Positions 43,514-51,491 of a stretch of 64,000 bases of DNA are shown piece by piece. The stretch's first letter is position 1, and each line of letters opens with the position of its first letter. The stretch is from contig NZ_JAUSYL010000001.1 in NCBI RefSeq assembly GCF_030816895.1, positions 620,001-684,000 of the forward strand, in the 5' to 3' direction. Both the position numbers and the translations under genes were made by a program. The notes beneath the pieces are model-generated. The model was not told where the DNA came from. It searched no databases and saw only the letters and a program-made list of their open reading frames with translations. The DNA is from Clavibacter sp. B3I6 (GTDB lineage: Bacteria; Actinomycetota; Actinomycetes; Actinomycetales; Microbacteriaceae).

Positions 43514-43962
43514 CCATCTCGATCCGCCCCGTCCGCGACGGCGACTTCTTCCCCTGGTTCGACCTGTTCGCCGAGTACGCGGCGTTCTACGGCACCGAGC
43601 TGACCGACGACGCCGCGGTGCTGGCCTGGAGCCACCTCATCGACGACGCGCACGCGAGCTCGGCTCTCGTCGCGGTCGACGACGCGCACGAGGGCGCCCT
43701 CGTCGGCCTCGCGCACTCCCACCGCTTCTCGCGCCTCTCCCGCGGCACCGACGGCCTCCTGGTCGACGACCTGTACGTGCGGGAGGTGTCGCGTCGCCAG
43801 GGCGTGGGCGAGCAGCTGCTGGCCGCCGTCGCCGACGTCGCCCGCCGCGAGGGCGCGACGATGCTGCGCTGGATCACCGCGGAGGACAACGCCGACGCGC
43901 AGCGCCTCTACGACCGGGTCGCCCGGCGCACCACGTGGGTCACCTACGAGCAGGACGTCTGA
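43510..43962 (+). CDS. GNAT-family N-acetyltransferase
   Basis: This 150-residue GNAT-fold protein has an N-terminal IRPVRDGDFFPWFDLFAEY, a central strand DGLLVDDLYVREVSRRQGVG with the acetyl-CoA pyrophosphate loop (R-x2-G-x-G), and the last motif EDNADAQRLYDRVARRTTW. The substrate is unknown. The ATG overlaps the valS stop and the stop overlaps the next start (TGATG), so all three genes are translationally coupled. Confidence 0.92.
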   Translation: MTISIRPVRDGDFFPWFDLFAEYAAFYGTELTDDAAVLAWSHLIDDAHASSALVAVDDAHEGALVGLAHSHRFSRLSRGTDGLLVDDLYVREVSRRQGVGEQLLAAVADVARREGATMLRWITAEDNADAQRLYDRVARRTTWVTYEQDV

Positions 43963-44225
43963 TGCAGCTCGGCACGCGCTGGCCCATCGGCGGCACCGCC
44001 CCGGCGGACCTGCCCGAGGTCGTCCTCCTCGCGGTGAAGACGGTCGAGAAGGACATCGTCGACCTCGCCACCGACACGTCCCAGTGGCGCTGGACCCTCA
44101 CCTGGCTCGAGCGGAAGCCCGTCGTCGAGCTCGACGACGGCACCGTGATCCGCTACGACCCGGTCGAGGACGCCGCGACCATCACGATCCCCGGCGAGTC
44201 GACGGACGACCCCTTCGACGACTGA
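43962..44225 (+). CDS. Small conserved-looking hypothetical protein
   Basis: This 87-residue acidic soluble protein reads WPIGGTAPADLPEVVLLAVK, then WTLTWLERKPVVELDDGTV and an acidic end. No family is recognised. The start overlaps the GNAT stop, so it is the third gene of the valS operon. The coding frame is supported by the overlap and by the strong terminator that follows 22 nt later. Confidence 0.75.
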   Translation: MQLGTRWPIGGTAPADLPEVVLLAVKTVEKDIVDLATDTSQWRWTLTWLERKPVVELDDGTVIRYDPVEDAATITIPGESTDDPFDD

Positions 44226-44247
44226 GGCGTCCCGCACGACCCGCTCC

Positions 44248-44287
44248 GCGACGGACGCGCCGGCCCTCGGGCCGGCGCGTCCGTCGC
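44248..44287. terminator. Bidirectional terminator after the valS operon
   Basis: A ~19-bp GC-rich stem (44248-44266 paired to 44269-44287, with a minimal CTCG loop) lies between the valS operon and a converging methyltransferase gene. Confidence 0.85.
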
Positions 44288-44312
44288 GTGCGGGGCGGCG
44301 TGCCCGTCGGCG

Positions 44313-45116
44313 TCAGCGGCGCGCGAGGATCTCCCCGTGCGGCATCGCGAGGAACCCGTCCGCGTCGGCTGCCCAGGCCTGCCACCCGGCCCGGATGGCC
44401 TGCAGGTCGTCGTCGCTCGCGAAGCCGCCCTCGAGCGCCTGGCCGGCGAACGACGAGGCGACCGCCCGATCGGCCCACGCGCCGCCCCACCACGCGCGCT
44501 CGTCGTCGGACGAGAAGCACCACACGGATGCGCTCGACGCGATGTCGGTGAAGCCGGCCGCCCGCGCCCACGCCTTGAGACGGGATCCGGCGTCGGGCTC
44601 CCCGCCGTTCGCGCGGTGCACCGGCAGGTAGACGTCGGCCCACAGGCGGAGGCCGTCGGTCTCCGGGAACAGCGCGACCTTCGAGTAGATGACGTCGCGG
44701 GCCGCGACGAGCCCGCCGGGGCGCGTGACGCGGCGCATCTCCGCCAGGGCGCGGACGGGATCGGCGACGTGCTGCAGCACCTGGTGGGCGTGGACGACGT
44801 CGAAGGAGGCGTCGGCGTAGGGCAGCTCGTACACGGATCCCGTGACGAACGCGACGTTCGCGGTGCCGCGGGTCGCGGCCAGCTCGGACGCCTGCCGCAC
44901 GACGTCCTCCGACATGTCGAGCCCCACGACGCGGCCGGGCGCCACGGCGTCGGCGAGCTCCACCGTGATCGTTCCGGGTCCGCTCCCGACGTCCAGGACG
45001 TCGAGGCCCGGCCGGAGGTGCGGTTCCAGGTAGGCGGCGGAGTTCCGCACGGTGCGCGCGCTGTGCACGCGGAGGACGCTCTCGTGGTGGCCGTGGGTGT
45101 ATCGCTCGCTGTTCAC
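44313..45116 (-). CDS. Class I SAM-dependent methyltransferase
   Basis: This 267-residue UbiE-like methyltransferase has motif I VLDVGSGPGTITVELADAV, the acidic loop VVGLDMSEDVVRQA, motif IV SFDVVHAHQVLQHV and post-motif LAEMRRVTRPGGLV. The substrate is unknown. It starts at a GTG that follows TAGGCT by exactly 6 nt, so a leaderless message is predicted. Its promoter overlaps that of the divergent M3 peptidase. Confidence 0.9.
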   Translation of the reverse strand: MNSERYTHGHHESVLRVHSARTVRNSAAYLEPHLRPGLDVLDVGSGPGTITVELADAVAPGRVVGLDMSEDVVRQASELAATRGTANVAFVTGSVYELPYADASFDVVHAHQVLQHVADPVRALAEMRRVTRPGGLVAARDVIYSKVALFPETDGLRLWADVYLPVHRANGGEPDAGSRLKAWARAAGFTDIASSASVWCFSSDDERAWWGGAWADRAVASSFAGQALEGGFASDDDLQAIRAGWQAWAADADGFLAMPHGEILARR

Positions 45117-45155
45117 CCTCCGAGCCTAGGTCGGCGCCCGGCCTAGGCTCGCCGT
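45117..45155. promoter_or_regulatory. Overlapping divergent leaderless promoters
   Basis: TAGGCT occurs on each strand: 45128-45123 for the methyltransferase GTG and 45144-45149 for the peptidase ATG. Each is followed by exactly 6 nt and then the start codon. The -35 region of each promoter falls on the -10 of the other, so the two genes may compete for RNA polymerase. Confidence 0.65.
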
Positions 45156-47219
45156 ATGACGACGTCCCCGAACCCCTTCCTCGAGCCGAGCTCGCTCCCC
45201 TACGGCATGCCCCCGTTCGCCGACATCCGCGAGGAGCACTTCCGCCCCGCGTTCCAGGCCGGCATCGCCGAGCACCTCGCGGAGGTGCGGGCCATCGCGG
45301 GATCCACGGAGCCGCCCACGTTCGAGAACACCCTCGTCGCGCTGGAGCGCTCCGGCCGCGTCCTCGACCGCGTCGGCCACGTCTTCTTCACGCTCTCGTC
45401 GGCCGACAGCTCCCCCTTCACGCGCGAGCTCGACGCGGAGATCGCGCCCGAGCTCGCCGCGCACGAGGACGCGATCCGCCTCGACTCCGCCCTCTACGCC
45501 CGCATCCGCGCGGTGCACGACGCCCGACACGACTCCGGCCTCGACGCCGAGTCCGTCTACCTCGTCGAGCGGTACCTCGCCGAGTTCACGGTGGCGGGCG
45601 CCGGCCTCGACGACGCCGCGAAGGACCGCCTGCGCGACCTGAACCGCCGCCTGTCCACGCTCACCACGCGCTTCGAGTCGAACCTGCTCGAGGACACGAA
45701 CGACCTCGCCGTGGTCGTGGACGACCCGGCCGAGCTCGACGGCCTGGGCGCGGGCGCCGTCGCGGCGGCCGCGCAGGCCGCCGCCGACCGCGGGCTCGAG
45801 GGCAAGCACCTCATCACGCTGGTGCTCCCGACCGGGCACCCGTACCTGTCGCAGCTCACCGACCGCGGGCTGCGCCGACGGATCATGGAGGCGTCGCTCG
45901 CCCGTGGCGCCCGCGGGAACGCGCACGACAACCGCCCGCTCGTGCTCGAGATCACGCGGCTCCGCGCCGAGCGCGCCGCCCTGCTCGGGTTCCCGAGCCA
46001 CGCGGCCGCGGTCACCGCGGACCAGACGGCGCGCACGCCCGAGGCGGTGGCGGACATGCTGGGCCGCCTCGCTCCCGCCGCAGCCCGCAACGCCCGGGCC
46101 GAGGCTGTGGAGCTGCAGCGCGTCATCGACCGGACCCAGGAGGAGCGCGGCGAGCCGACGTTCGAGCTGGCCGCCTGGGACTGGGCGCTCTACAGCGAGA
46201 AGGTGCGCACGGAGCGCTACGACGTCGACACCGAGCGCATGCGCCCGTACCTCGAGTCCGAGCGCGTCCTCCAGGACGGCGTGTTCCGCGCCGCGACCCT
46301 GCTCTACGGCGTCAGCTTCTCGGAGCGCCCCGACATCGTCTCCTACCACCCGGACGCCCGCGTCTTCGAGGTCCGTGACGAGGACGACTCACCCGTCGGC
46401 CTGTACGTCCTCGACCTGCACACGCGCGACTCGAAGCGCGGCGGCGCGTGGATGAACCCGCTCATCTCGCAGAGCGACCTCCTCGACACGCCCACGGTCG
46501 TCCTCAACAACCTCAACGTGCCGAAGCCGCCCCCGGGACAGCCGACGCTCCTCAGCTACGACGAGACGAACACGCTCTTCCACGAGTTCGGGCACGCCCT
46601 GCACGGGCTCTTCGCCCGCGTCACTTACCAGCGCTTCGCCGGCACCAACGTGTTCCGCGACTTCGTCGAGTTCCCGAGCCAGGTGAACGAGATGTGGATG
46701 CTGTGGCCGGAGATCCTCGCCTCGTACGCCGTGCACCACGAGACCGGCGAGCGGATGCCCGACGAGCTGGTCGCCGCCGTGCAGGCGTCGAGCGCGTTCA
46801 ACGAGGGCTTCCTCACGAGCGAGTACCTGGGCGCCGCGCTGCTCGACCAGGCGTGGCACCGGATCGGCGTCGACGACGTGGTCGAGGACGTGGACGCGTT
46901 CCAGGCCGACGCCCTCGCCTCCGTCGGCCTCGACGTGCCGGCCGTCCTCCCCCGCTACGCGTCGAGCTACTTCCAGCACACCTTCGCGGGCGGCTACGAC
47001 GCCGGCTACTACTCGTACATCTGGAGCGAGGTCCTCGACGCCGACACCGTCGAGTGGTTCCACGAGAACGGCGGCCTGACGCGCGCGAACGGCGACCGGT
47101 TCCGTTCGCGCCTCCTCGGCGTCGGCGGATCGAAGGACCCGCTGGAGGCGTACCGCGACTTCCGCGGCCGCGACGCCGTGATCGAGCCGCTGCTCGAGCG
47201 CCGCGGTCTCGCTGACTGA
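45156..47219 (+). CDS. M3-family metallopeptidase (Dcp-type peptidyl-dipeptidase / oligopeptidase)
   Basis: This 687-residue cytosolic zinc oligopeptidase has the zinc motif HEFGH within TLFHEFGHALHGLF, followed by the third-ligand region DFVEFPSQVNEMW, and a tyrosine/glycine-rich substrate loop HTFAGGYDAGYYSYIW. The N-terminal half is the helical lid (MPPFADIREEHFRPAFQAGI). The length and motifs fit the Dcp/OpdA branch that degrades short peptides. The message is predicted to be leaderless. Confidence 0.94.
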   Translation: MTTSPNPFLEPSSLPYGMPPFADIREEHFRPAFQAGIAEHLAEVRAIAGSTEPPTFENTLVALERSGRVLDRVGHVFFTLSSADSSPFTRELDAEIAPELAAHEDAIRLDSALYARIRAVHDARHDSGLDAESVYLVERYLAEFTVAGAGLDDAAKDRLRDLNRRLSTLTTRFESNLLEDTNDLAVVVDDPAELDGLGAGAVAAAAQAAADRGLEGKHLITLVLPTGHPYLSQLTDRGLRRRIMEASLARGARGNAHDNRPLVLEITRLRAERAALLGFPSHAAAVTADQTARTPEAVADMLGRLAPAAARNARAEAVELQRVIDRTQEERGEPTFELAAWDWALYSEKVRTERYDVDTERMRPYLESERVLQDGVFRAATLLYGVSFSERPDIVSYHPDARVFEVRDEDDSPVGLYVLDLHTRDSKRGGAWMNPLISQSDLLDTPTVVLNNLNVPKPPPGQPTLLSYDETNTLFHEFGHALHGLFARVTYQRFAGTNVFRDFVEFPSQVNEMWMLWPEILASYAVHHETGERMPDELVAAVQASSAFNEGFLTSEYLGAALLDQAWHRIGVDDVVEDVDAFQADALASVGLDVPAVLPRYASSYFQHTFAGGYDAGYYSYIWSEVLDADTVEWFHENGGLTRANGDRFRSRLLGVGGSKDPLEAYRDFRGRDAVIEPLLERRGLAD

Positions 47220-47232
47220 TCCGCCGCGCGAC

Positions 47233-47278
47233 ACGACGAGAGCGCCGCATGCCTCACGGGGTGCGGCGCTCTCGTCGT
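47233..47278. terminator. Bidirectional terminator between M3 peptidase and clpX
   Basis: A perfect 17-bp stem (47233-47249 with 47262-47278) and 12-nt loop lie between the two converging genes. Confidence 0.82.
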
Positions 47279-47303
47279 CCGGCCCGTCGGCGGCCCGGGC
47301 GGA

Positions 47304-48584
47304 TCAGGCGGACTTCTCCGCGCGGAGCATCGAGGCGCGCGGCACGATCGTGGGCGCGGCGTTCTGCACGACCGACTCGCGGGTGATGACGACGCGGCCC
47401 ACCTCGTCGTCCGAGGGGATGTCGAACATGACCGGCCCGAGCACCTCCTCGAGGATGGCCCGGAGGCCGCGGGCGCCCGTCTGGCGGAGGACGGCGAGGT
47501 CGGCGATGGACTCCAGGGCGCCCTGCTCGAACTCCAGCTCCACGCCGTCGAGCTCGAACATCCGCTGGTACTGGCGCACGAGCGCGTTGCGCGGCTTGGT
47601 GAGGATCTCCATGAGCGCGCGCTGGTCGAGCTGCGTGACCGTCGTGACGACGGGGAGGCGCCCGATGAACTCGGGGATGAGCCCGAACTTGTGGAGGTCC
47701 TCCGGGAGCACCTCGCCGAACACGTCGGCGTTGACGTCCTTGCGGTGCAGCGGGGCCCCGAAGCCGATGCCCTTCTTGCCGGCGCGCTGGCTGATGATGT
47801 CCTCGAGGCCCGCGAACGCGCCGGCCACGATGAACAGCACGTTGGTCGTGTCGACCTGAATGAACTCCTGGTGCGGGTGCTTGCGTCCGCCCTGCGGCGG
47901 CACCGAGGCCACGGTGCCCTCGAGGATCTTCAGCAGCGCCTGCTGGACGCCCTCGCCCGACACGTCGCGGGTGATGCTCGGGTTCTCGGCCTTGCGCGCG
48001 ATCTTGTCGACCTCGTCGATGTAGATGATGCCCGTCTCGGCGCGCTTCACGTCGTAGTCCGCCGCCTGGATGAGCTTGAGGAGGATGTTCTCCACGTCCT
48101 CGCCCACGTAGCCGGCCTCGGTGAGGGCGGTCGCGTCCGCGACGGCGAACGGCACGTTGAGCCGCTTCGCCAGCGTCTGCGCGAGGTACGTCTTGCCGCA
48201 GCCGGTCGGGCCGATGAGGAGGATGTTGCTCTTGGCGATCTCGATCTCGTCGCCGACCGTCTCGGCCGGCCCGATGGTGCCGACGGCGCGGACGCGCTTG
48301 TAGTGGTTGTAGACCGCGACGGACAGCGCGCGCTTGGCGGCCTCCTGCCCGATGACGTACTCGTCGAGGAAGCCGAAGATCTCCTTCGGCTTGGGGAGGT
48401 CGAACTCGCCCGTGGTCTCCTCGCTGGCCTCGGCCAGGCGCTCCTCGATGATCTCGTTGCAGAGCTCCACGCACTCGTCGCAGATGTAGACGCCCGGTCC
48501 TGCGATCAGCTGCTGGACCTGCTTCTGGCTCTTCCCGCAGAAGGAGCACTTGAGCAGATCCGCGCTCTCGCCGATGCGTGCCAT
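47304..48584 (-). CDS. clpX: ATP-dependent Clp protease ATP-binding subunit ClpX
   Basis: This 426-residue AAA+ unfoldase feeds substrates to ClpP. The N-terminal zinc-binding domain (LLKCSFCGKSQKQV; YICDECVELC) recognises substrates. The AAA+ core has Walker A GPTGCGKT, Walker B IIYIDEVDKI and sensor regions, and the ClpP-docking loop IGFGAP is present. It is on the same strand as clpP2-clpP1 but separated from them by an oppositely oriented monooxygenase gene. Confidence 0.97.
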   Translation of the reverse strand: MARIGESADLLKCSFCGKSQKQVQQLIAGPGVYICDECVELCNEIIEERLAEASEETTGEFDLPKPKEIFGFLDEYVIGQEAAKRALSVAVYNHYKRVRAVGTIGPAETVGDEIEIAKSNILLIGPTGCGKTYLAQTLAKRLNVPFAVADATALTEAGYVGEDVENILLKLIQAADYDVKRAETGIIYIDEVDKIARKAENPSITRDVSGEGVQQALLKILEGTVASVPPQGGRKHPHQEFIQVDTTNVLFIVAGAFAGLEDIISQRAGKKGIGFGAPLHRKDVNADVFGEVLPEDLHKFGLIPEFIGRLPVVTTVTQLDQRALMEILTKPRNALVRQYQRMFELDGVELEFEQGALESIADLAVLRQTGARGLRAILEEVLGPVMFDIPSDDEVGRVVITRESVVQNAAPTIVPRASMLRAEKSA

Positions 48585-48735
48585 GGAAGCCTCCCCGAAG
48601 TCGTGCGGTGTTCCACGAGCCTAACCCGTGCATCGGACATGGCCCGGACCCCTGGGAGCACGGCCCGTCGCGTGGTATCCGTCACACGGCGCAACAGTCC
48701 AGGTGCGCGGCGGCATCCGCACCCACCATGTCCGC

Positions 48736-49878
48736 ATGACCGATGACACCGCCCCCGCATCCCCCGACGCGCTGTCCTTCGCCTACTGGGTCCCGAACGT
48801 CTCGGGCGGCCTCGTGACGAGCGACATCGAGCAGCGCACCCACTTCGACTTCGACTTCAACGTCCGCGTCGCGCAGCTCGCCGAGCGCAGCGGGTTCGAC
48901 TACGCGCTGAGCCAGGTGCGGTACGCCGCCTCCTACGGCGCCGACCAGCAGCACGAGTCGACGTCGTTCTCGCTCGGCCTCCTGCTCGCGACCGAGCGCC
49001 TCAAGGTCATCGCCGCCGTGCACCCCGGCCTCTGGCACCCGGGCGTGCTCGCGAAGTGGATCATCACGGCCGACCACATGTCGCACGGCCGTGCCGCCGT
49101 CAACGTCGTCTCGGGCTGGCTCAAGGACGAGTTCGTGGGGTTCGGCGAGCCGTGGCTGGAGCACGGGGAGCGCTACCGCCGCACCGAGGAGTTCATCCGC
49201 GTGCTGCGCGGCCTCTGGACGGAGCAGGACTTCACGCACCTCGGCGACTTCTACCGGATCCACGACTTCACGCTGAAGCCGCCGCCCGTCGCCGTCCCGG
49301 GGCGCGCGCACCCGGAGATATTCATGGGCGGCAACAGCACCGACGCCCGGCAGATGGGCGGGCGCGTGACGGACTGGTACTTCTCCAACGGCAAGGACTT
49401 CGCGGGCTTCGAGGATCAGCGCGACGACGTGCTCGCCTCCGCGCGCGCGGCGGGCCGCACGGACCGCGTGCGGTTCGGCCTGAACGGCTTCGTCATCGCG
49501 CGCGACACCGAGCGGGAGGCCCAGGACGTGCTGGAGGAGATCATCGCGAAGGCGAACCCCGACGCCGTCGAGGGCTTCCGCCAGGCGGTGAAGCAGGCGG
49601 GCTCGTCCACCGGGGACGGCAAGGGCATGTGGTCCGACTCCACGTTCCGCGACCTCGTCCAGTACAACGACGGGTTCCGGACGGGCCTCATCGGCACCCC
49701 GGAGCAGATCGCCCGCCGCATGGTCGAGTACCGCAAGCGCGGGGTGGACCTGCTGCTGCTCGGCTTCCTGCACTACCTCGAGGACATCGAGGACTTCGGC
49801 ACGCGGATCCTGCCCATCGTCCGGGAGCTCGAGCGCGAGGCGATCGAGCGCGGGGAGATCGCGGAGCCGGCGGCCTGA
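48736..49878 (+). CDS. sfnG: SfnG-like FMNH2-dependent dimethyl-sulfone monooxygenase (LLM class)
   Basis: This 380-residue luciferase-like TIM-barrel enzyme begins SFAYWVPNVSGGLVTSDIEQ and continues with AVNVVSGWLKDEFVGFGEPW, EIFMGGNSTDARQ and LVQYNDGFRTGLIGTPEQIA. These match SfnG, which converts dimethyl sulfone to methanesulfinate for sulfur scavenging. It needs a flavin reductase, and none is adjacent. CACCAT lies 6 nt before the ATG at 48736. It is an isolated gene facing away from the clp genes on both sides, so it looks like an insertion into that cluster. Confidence 0.87.
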   Translation: MTDDTAPASPDALSFAYWVPNVSGGLVTSDIEQRTHFDFDFNVRVAQLAERSGFDYALSQVRYAASYGADQQHESTSFSLGLLLATERLKVIAAVHPGLWHPGVLAKWIITADHMSHGRAAVNVVSGWLKDEFVGFGEPWLEHGERYRRTEEFIRVLRGLWTEQDFTHLGDFYRIHDFTLKPPPVAVPGRAHPEIFMGGNSTDARQMGGRVTDWYFSNGKDFAGFEDQRDDVLASARAAGRTDRVRFGLNGFVIARDTEREAQDVLEEIIAKANPDAVEGFRQAVKQAGSSTGDGKGMWSDSTFRDLVQYNDGFRTGLIGTPEQIARRMVEYRKRGVDLLLLGFLHYLEDIEDFGTRILPIVRELEREAIERGEIAEPAA

Positions 49879-49894
49879 CGCGTCCGGACGCGCG

Positions 49895-49930
49895 GAGAGG
49901 GGCGGTCGGCTCGAGCCGACCGCCCCTCTC
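49895..49930. terminator. Bidirectional terminator between sfnG and clpP2
   Basis: A perfect 17-bp stem closes a 2-nt centre (so the innermost pairs open), located between converging genes. Confidence 0.83.
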
Positions 49931-49942
49931 GTCCATGCGGGC

Positions 49943-50623
49943 CTAGCGGGCGGGGAGCGCCGCCGTCAGGTTCTTGCGCGAGGTGAGCACCTGGTCGATG
50001 AGACCGTACTCGAGCGCCTCGTTCGCGCCGAGGATCTTGTCGCGCTCGATGTCGCGGTTGATCTGGTCGCGGTCGCGGTTGGTGTGGCTCGCGAGCGTGT
50101 CCTCGAGCCAGGAGCGCATGCGCATGATCTCCGCCGCCTGGATCTCGATGTCGGACGCCTGTCCGCCGCTCGACTCGCCCGTGGCGGGCTGGTGGATGAG
50201 CACGCGCGCGTTGGGGAGCGCGAGGCGCTTCCCGGGCGCGCCGCCCGCCAGCAGCACGGCGGCCGCGGACGCCGCCTGGCCGAGGCAGACGGTCTGGATC
50301 TGCGGCGAGACGTACTGCATCGTGTCGTAGATCGCCGTCATGGCCGTGAAGGAGCCGCCGGGCGAGTTGATGTACATGACGATGTCGCGGTCGGGGTCCA
50401 TCGACTCCAGCACGAGCAGCTGGGCCATGACGTCGTCCGCGGACGCGTCGTCGACCTGCACGCCGAGGAAGATGATGCGGTCCTCGAAGAGCTTCGCGTA
50501 CGGGTCCTGGCGCTTGTAGCCGTAGGCCGTGCGCTCCTCGAAGCTGGGGAGGATGTACCGCGACGACGGGCTCGTGGCGGTGGAGCCGGCGCTGCGGGCG
50601 CCGCCGAAGGTGGGGAGTTCCAT
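49943..50623 (-). CDS. clpP2: ATP-dependent Clp protease proteolytic subunit ClpP2
   Basis: This 226-residue serine peptidase has the catalytic serine in GQAASAAAVLL, the histidine in NARVLIHQPATGE and the aspartate in DRDQINRDIERDK. The N-terminus is longer than ClpP1 (TFGGARSAGSTATSPSSRYI) and may be processed. In actinobacteria two different ClpP rings form one ClpP1P2 chamber, and the tandem arrangement here matches that. It is 36 nt downstream of clpP1. Confidence 0.95.
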   Translation of the reverse strand: MELPTFGGARSAGSTATSPSSRYILPSFEERTAYGYKRQDPYAKLFEDRIIFLGVQVDDASADDVMAQLLVLESMDPDRDIVMYINSPGGSFTAMTAIYDTMQYVSPQIQTVCLGQAASAAAVLLAGGAPGKRLALPNARVLIHQPATGESSGGQASDIEIQAAEIMRMRSWLEDTLASHTNRDRDQINRDIERDKILGANEALEYGLIDQVLTSRKNLTAALPAR

Positions 50624-50659
50624 GTTCTCTTCTCTTACCTGTCTTCTCTGTCGCGGGCT

Positions 50660-51247
50660 CTAGGAGGTCTCGGTGCCGCCGCCGCCGATGACGTCGGTCG
50701 CCGACTCGCGGATGTGGTCGACGAAGCCGTACTCGAGGGCCTCCTGGGCGGTGAACCAGCGGTCGCGGTCGCCGTCCTCGTTGATTTGCTCGGCCGTCTT
50801 GCCGGTCTGGCCCGCGGTGATCTCGGCGAGGCGCTGCTTCATCGAGAGGATGAGCTGGGCCTGCGTCTGGATGTCGCTCGACGTTCCGCCGAATCCGCCG
50901 TGGGGCTGGTGCAGCAGGACGCGCGCGTTCGGCGTGATGTAGCGCTTGCCCTTGGTGCCGCTCGTGAGGAGCAGCTGGCCCATGGACGCGGCCATGCCGA
51001 TGCCGACCGTGACGATGTCGTTGGGGACGAACTGCATGGTGTCGTAGATGGCCATTCCCGCGGTGATGGAACCGCCGGGCGAGTTGATGTACAGGAAGAT
51101 GTCCTTCTCGGAATCCTCCGCCGCCAGCAGCAGGATCTTCGCGCAGATCTCGTTCGCGTTGTCGTCGCGGACCTCGGATCCGAGCCAGATGATGCGGTCC
51201 TTCAGCAGTCGGTCAAAAACACCGGGTACCAGTGTCGGTTCGGCCAT
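50660..51247 (-). CDS. clpP1: ATP-dependent Clp protease proteolytic subunit ClpP1
   Basis: This 195-residue partner of ClpP2 has the catalytic serine in GMAASMGQLLL and the histidine in NARVLLHQPHGGFGG; the aspartate is in INEDGDRDRW. The ATG at 51247 with GGGAG 8 nt upstream is preferred to one 15 nt earlier. It lies downstream of tig on the same strand, with terminator hairpins and a tandem repeat between them, so it probably has its own promoter. Confidence 0.95.
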   Translation of the reverse strand: MAEPTLVPGVFDRLLKDRIIWLGSEVRDDNANEICAKILLLAAEDSEKDIFLYINSPGGSITAGMAIYDTMQFVPNDIVTVGIGMAASMGQLLLTSGTKGKRYITPNARVLLHQPHGGFGGTSSDIQTQAQLILSMKQRLAEITAGQTGKTAEQINEDGDRDRWFTAQEALEYGFVDHIRESATDVIGGGGTETS

Positions 51248-51320
51248 TGTTCGAGCTCCCATTCATTCGTCGCTTCGAGTCATGAATCTATCGGAGCGGC
51301 ATCGCCCCGATCGCCGTGTT

Positions 51321-51403
51321 CGCCGCGGGCGGAGCGCACAGCCGCCGCAGGCGGAGCGCACAGCCGCCGCGGGCGGAGCGCACGGCCGCCGCGGGCGGAG
51401 CGG
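51321..51403. repeat. 22-bp tandem repeat between clpP1 and tig
   Basis: Nearly four copies of a 22-bp unit occur head to tail (51321, 51343, 51365, 51387), each reading CGCCGCGGGCGGAGCGCACA plus two bases, with one or two base differences. Each unit contains a CCGCC/GGCGG inverted repeat, so the RNA would form a string of small hairpins. 22 bp is about two turns of DNA. Confidence 0.85.
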
Positions 51404-51419
51404 GGCCGTCGCCGGACGC

Positions 51420-51483
51420 ACGAGGGCCCGGGGAGCGTGTGCTCCCCGGGCCCTCGTGGTGCGGGACGCGCTGGGCGTCCCGC
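51420..51483 (-). terminator. Two consecutive terminator hairpins after tig
   Basis: Just past the tig stop a 9-bp stem (51461-51469 with 51475-51483) is followed by a 17-18-bp stem with a GTGT loop (51420-51457). Confidence 0.8.
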
Positions 51484-51491
51484 GGATGCGA

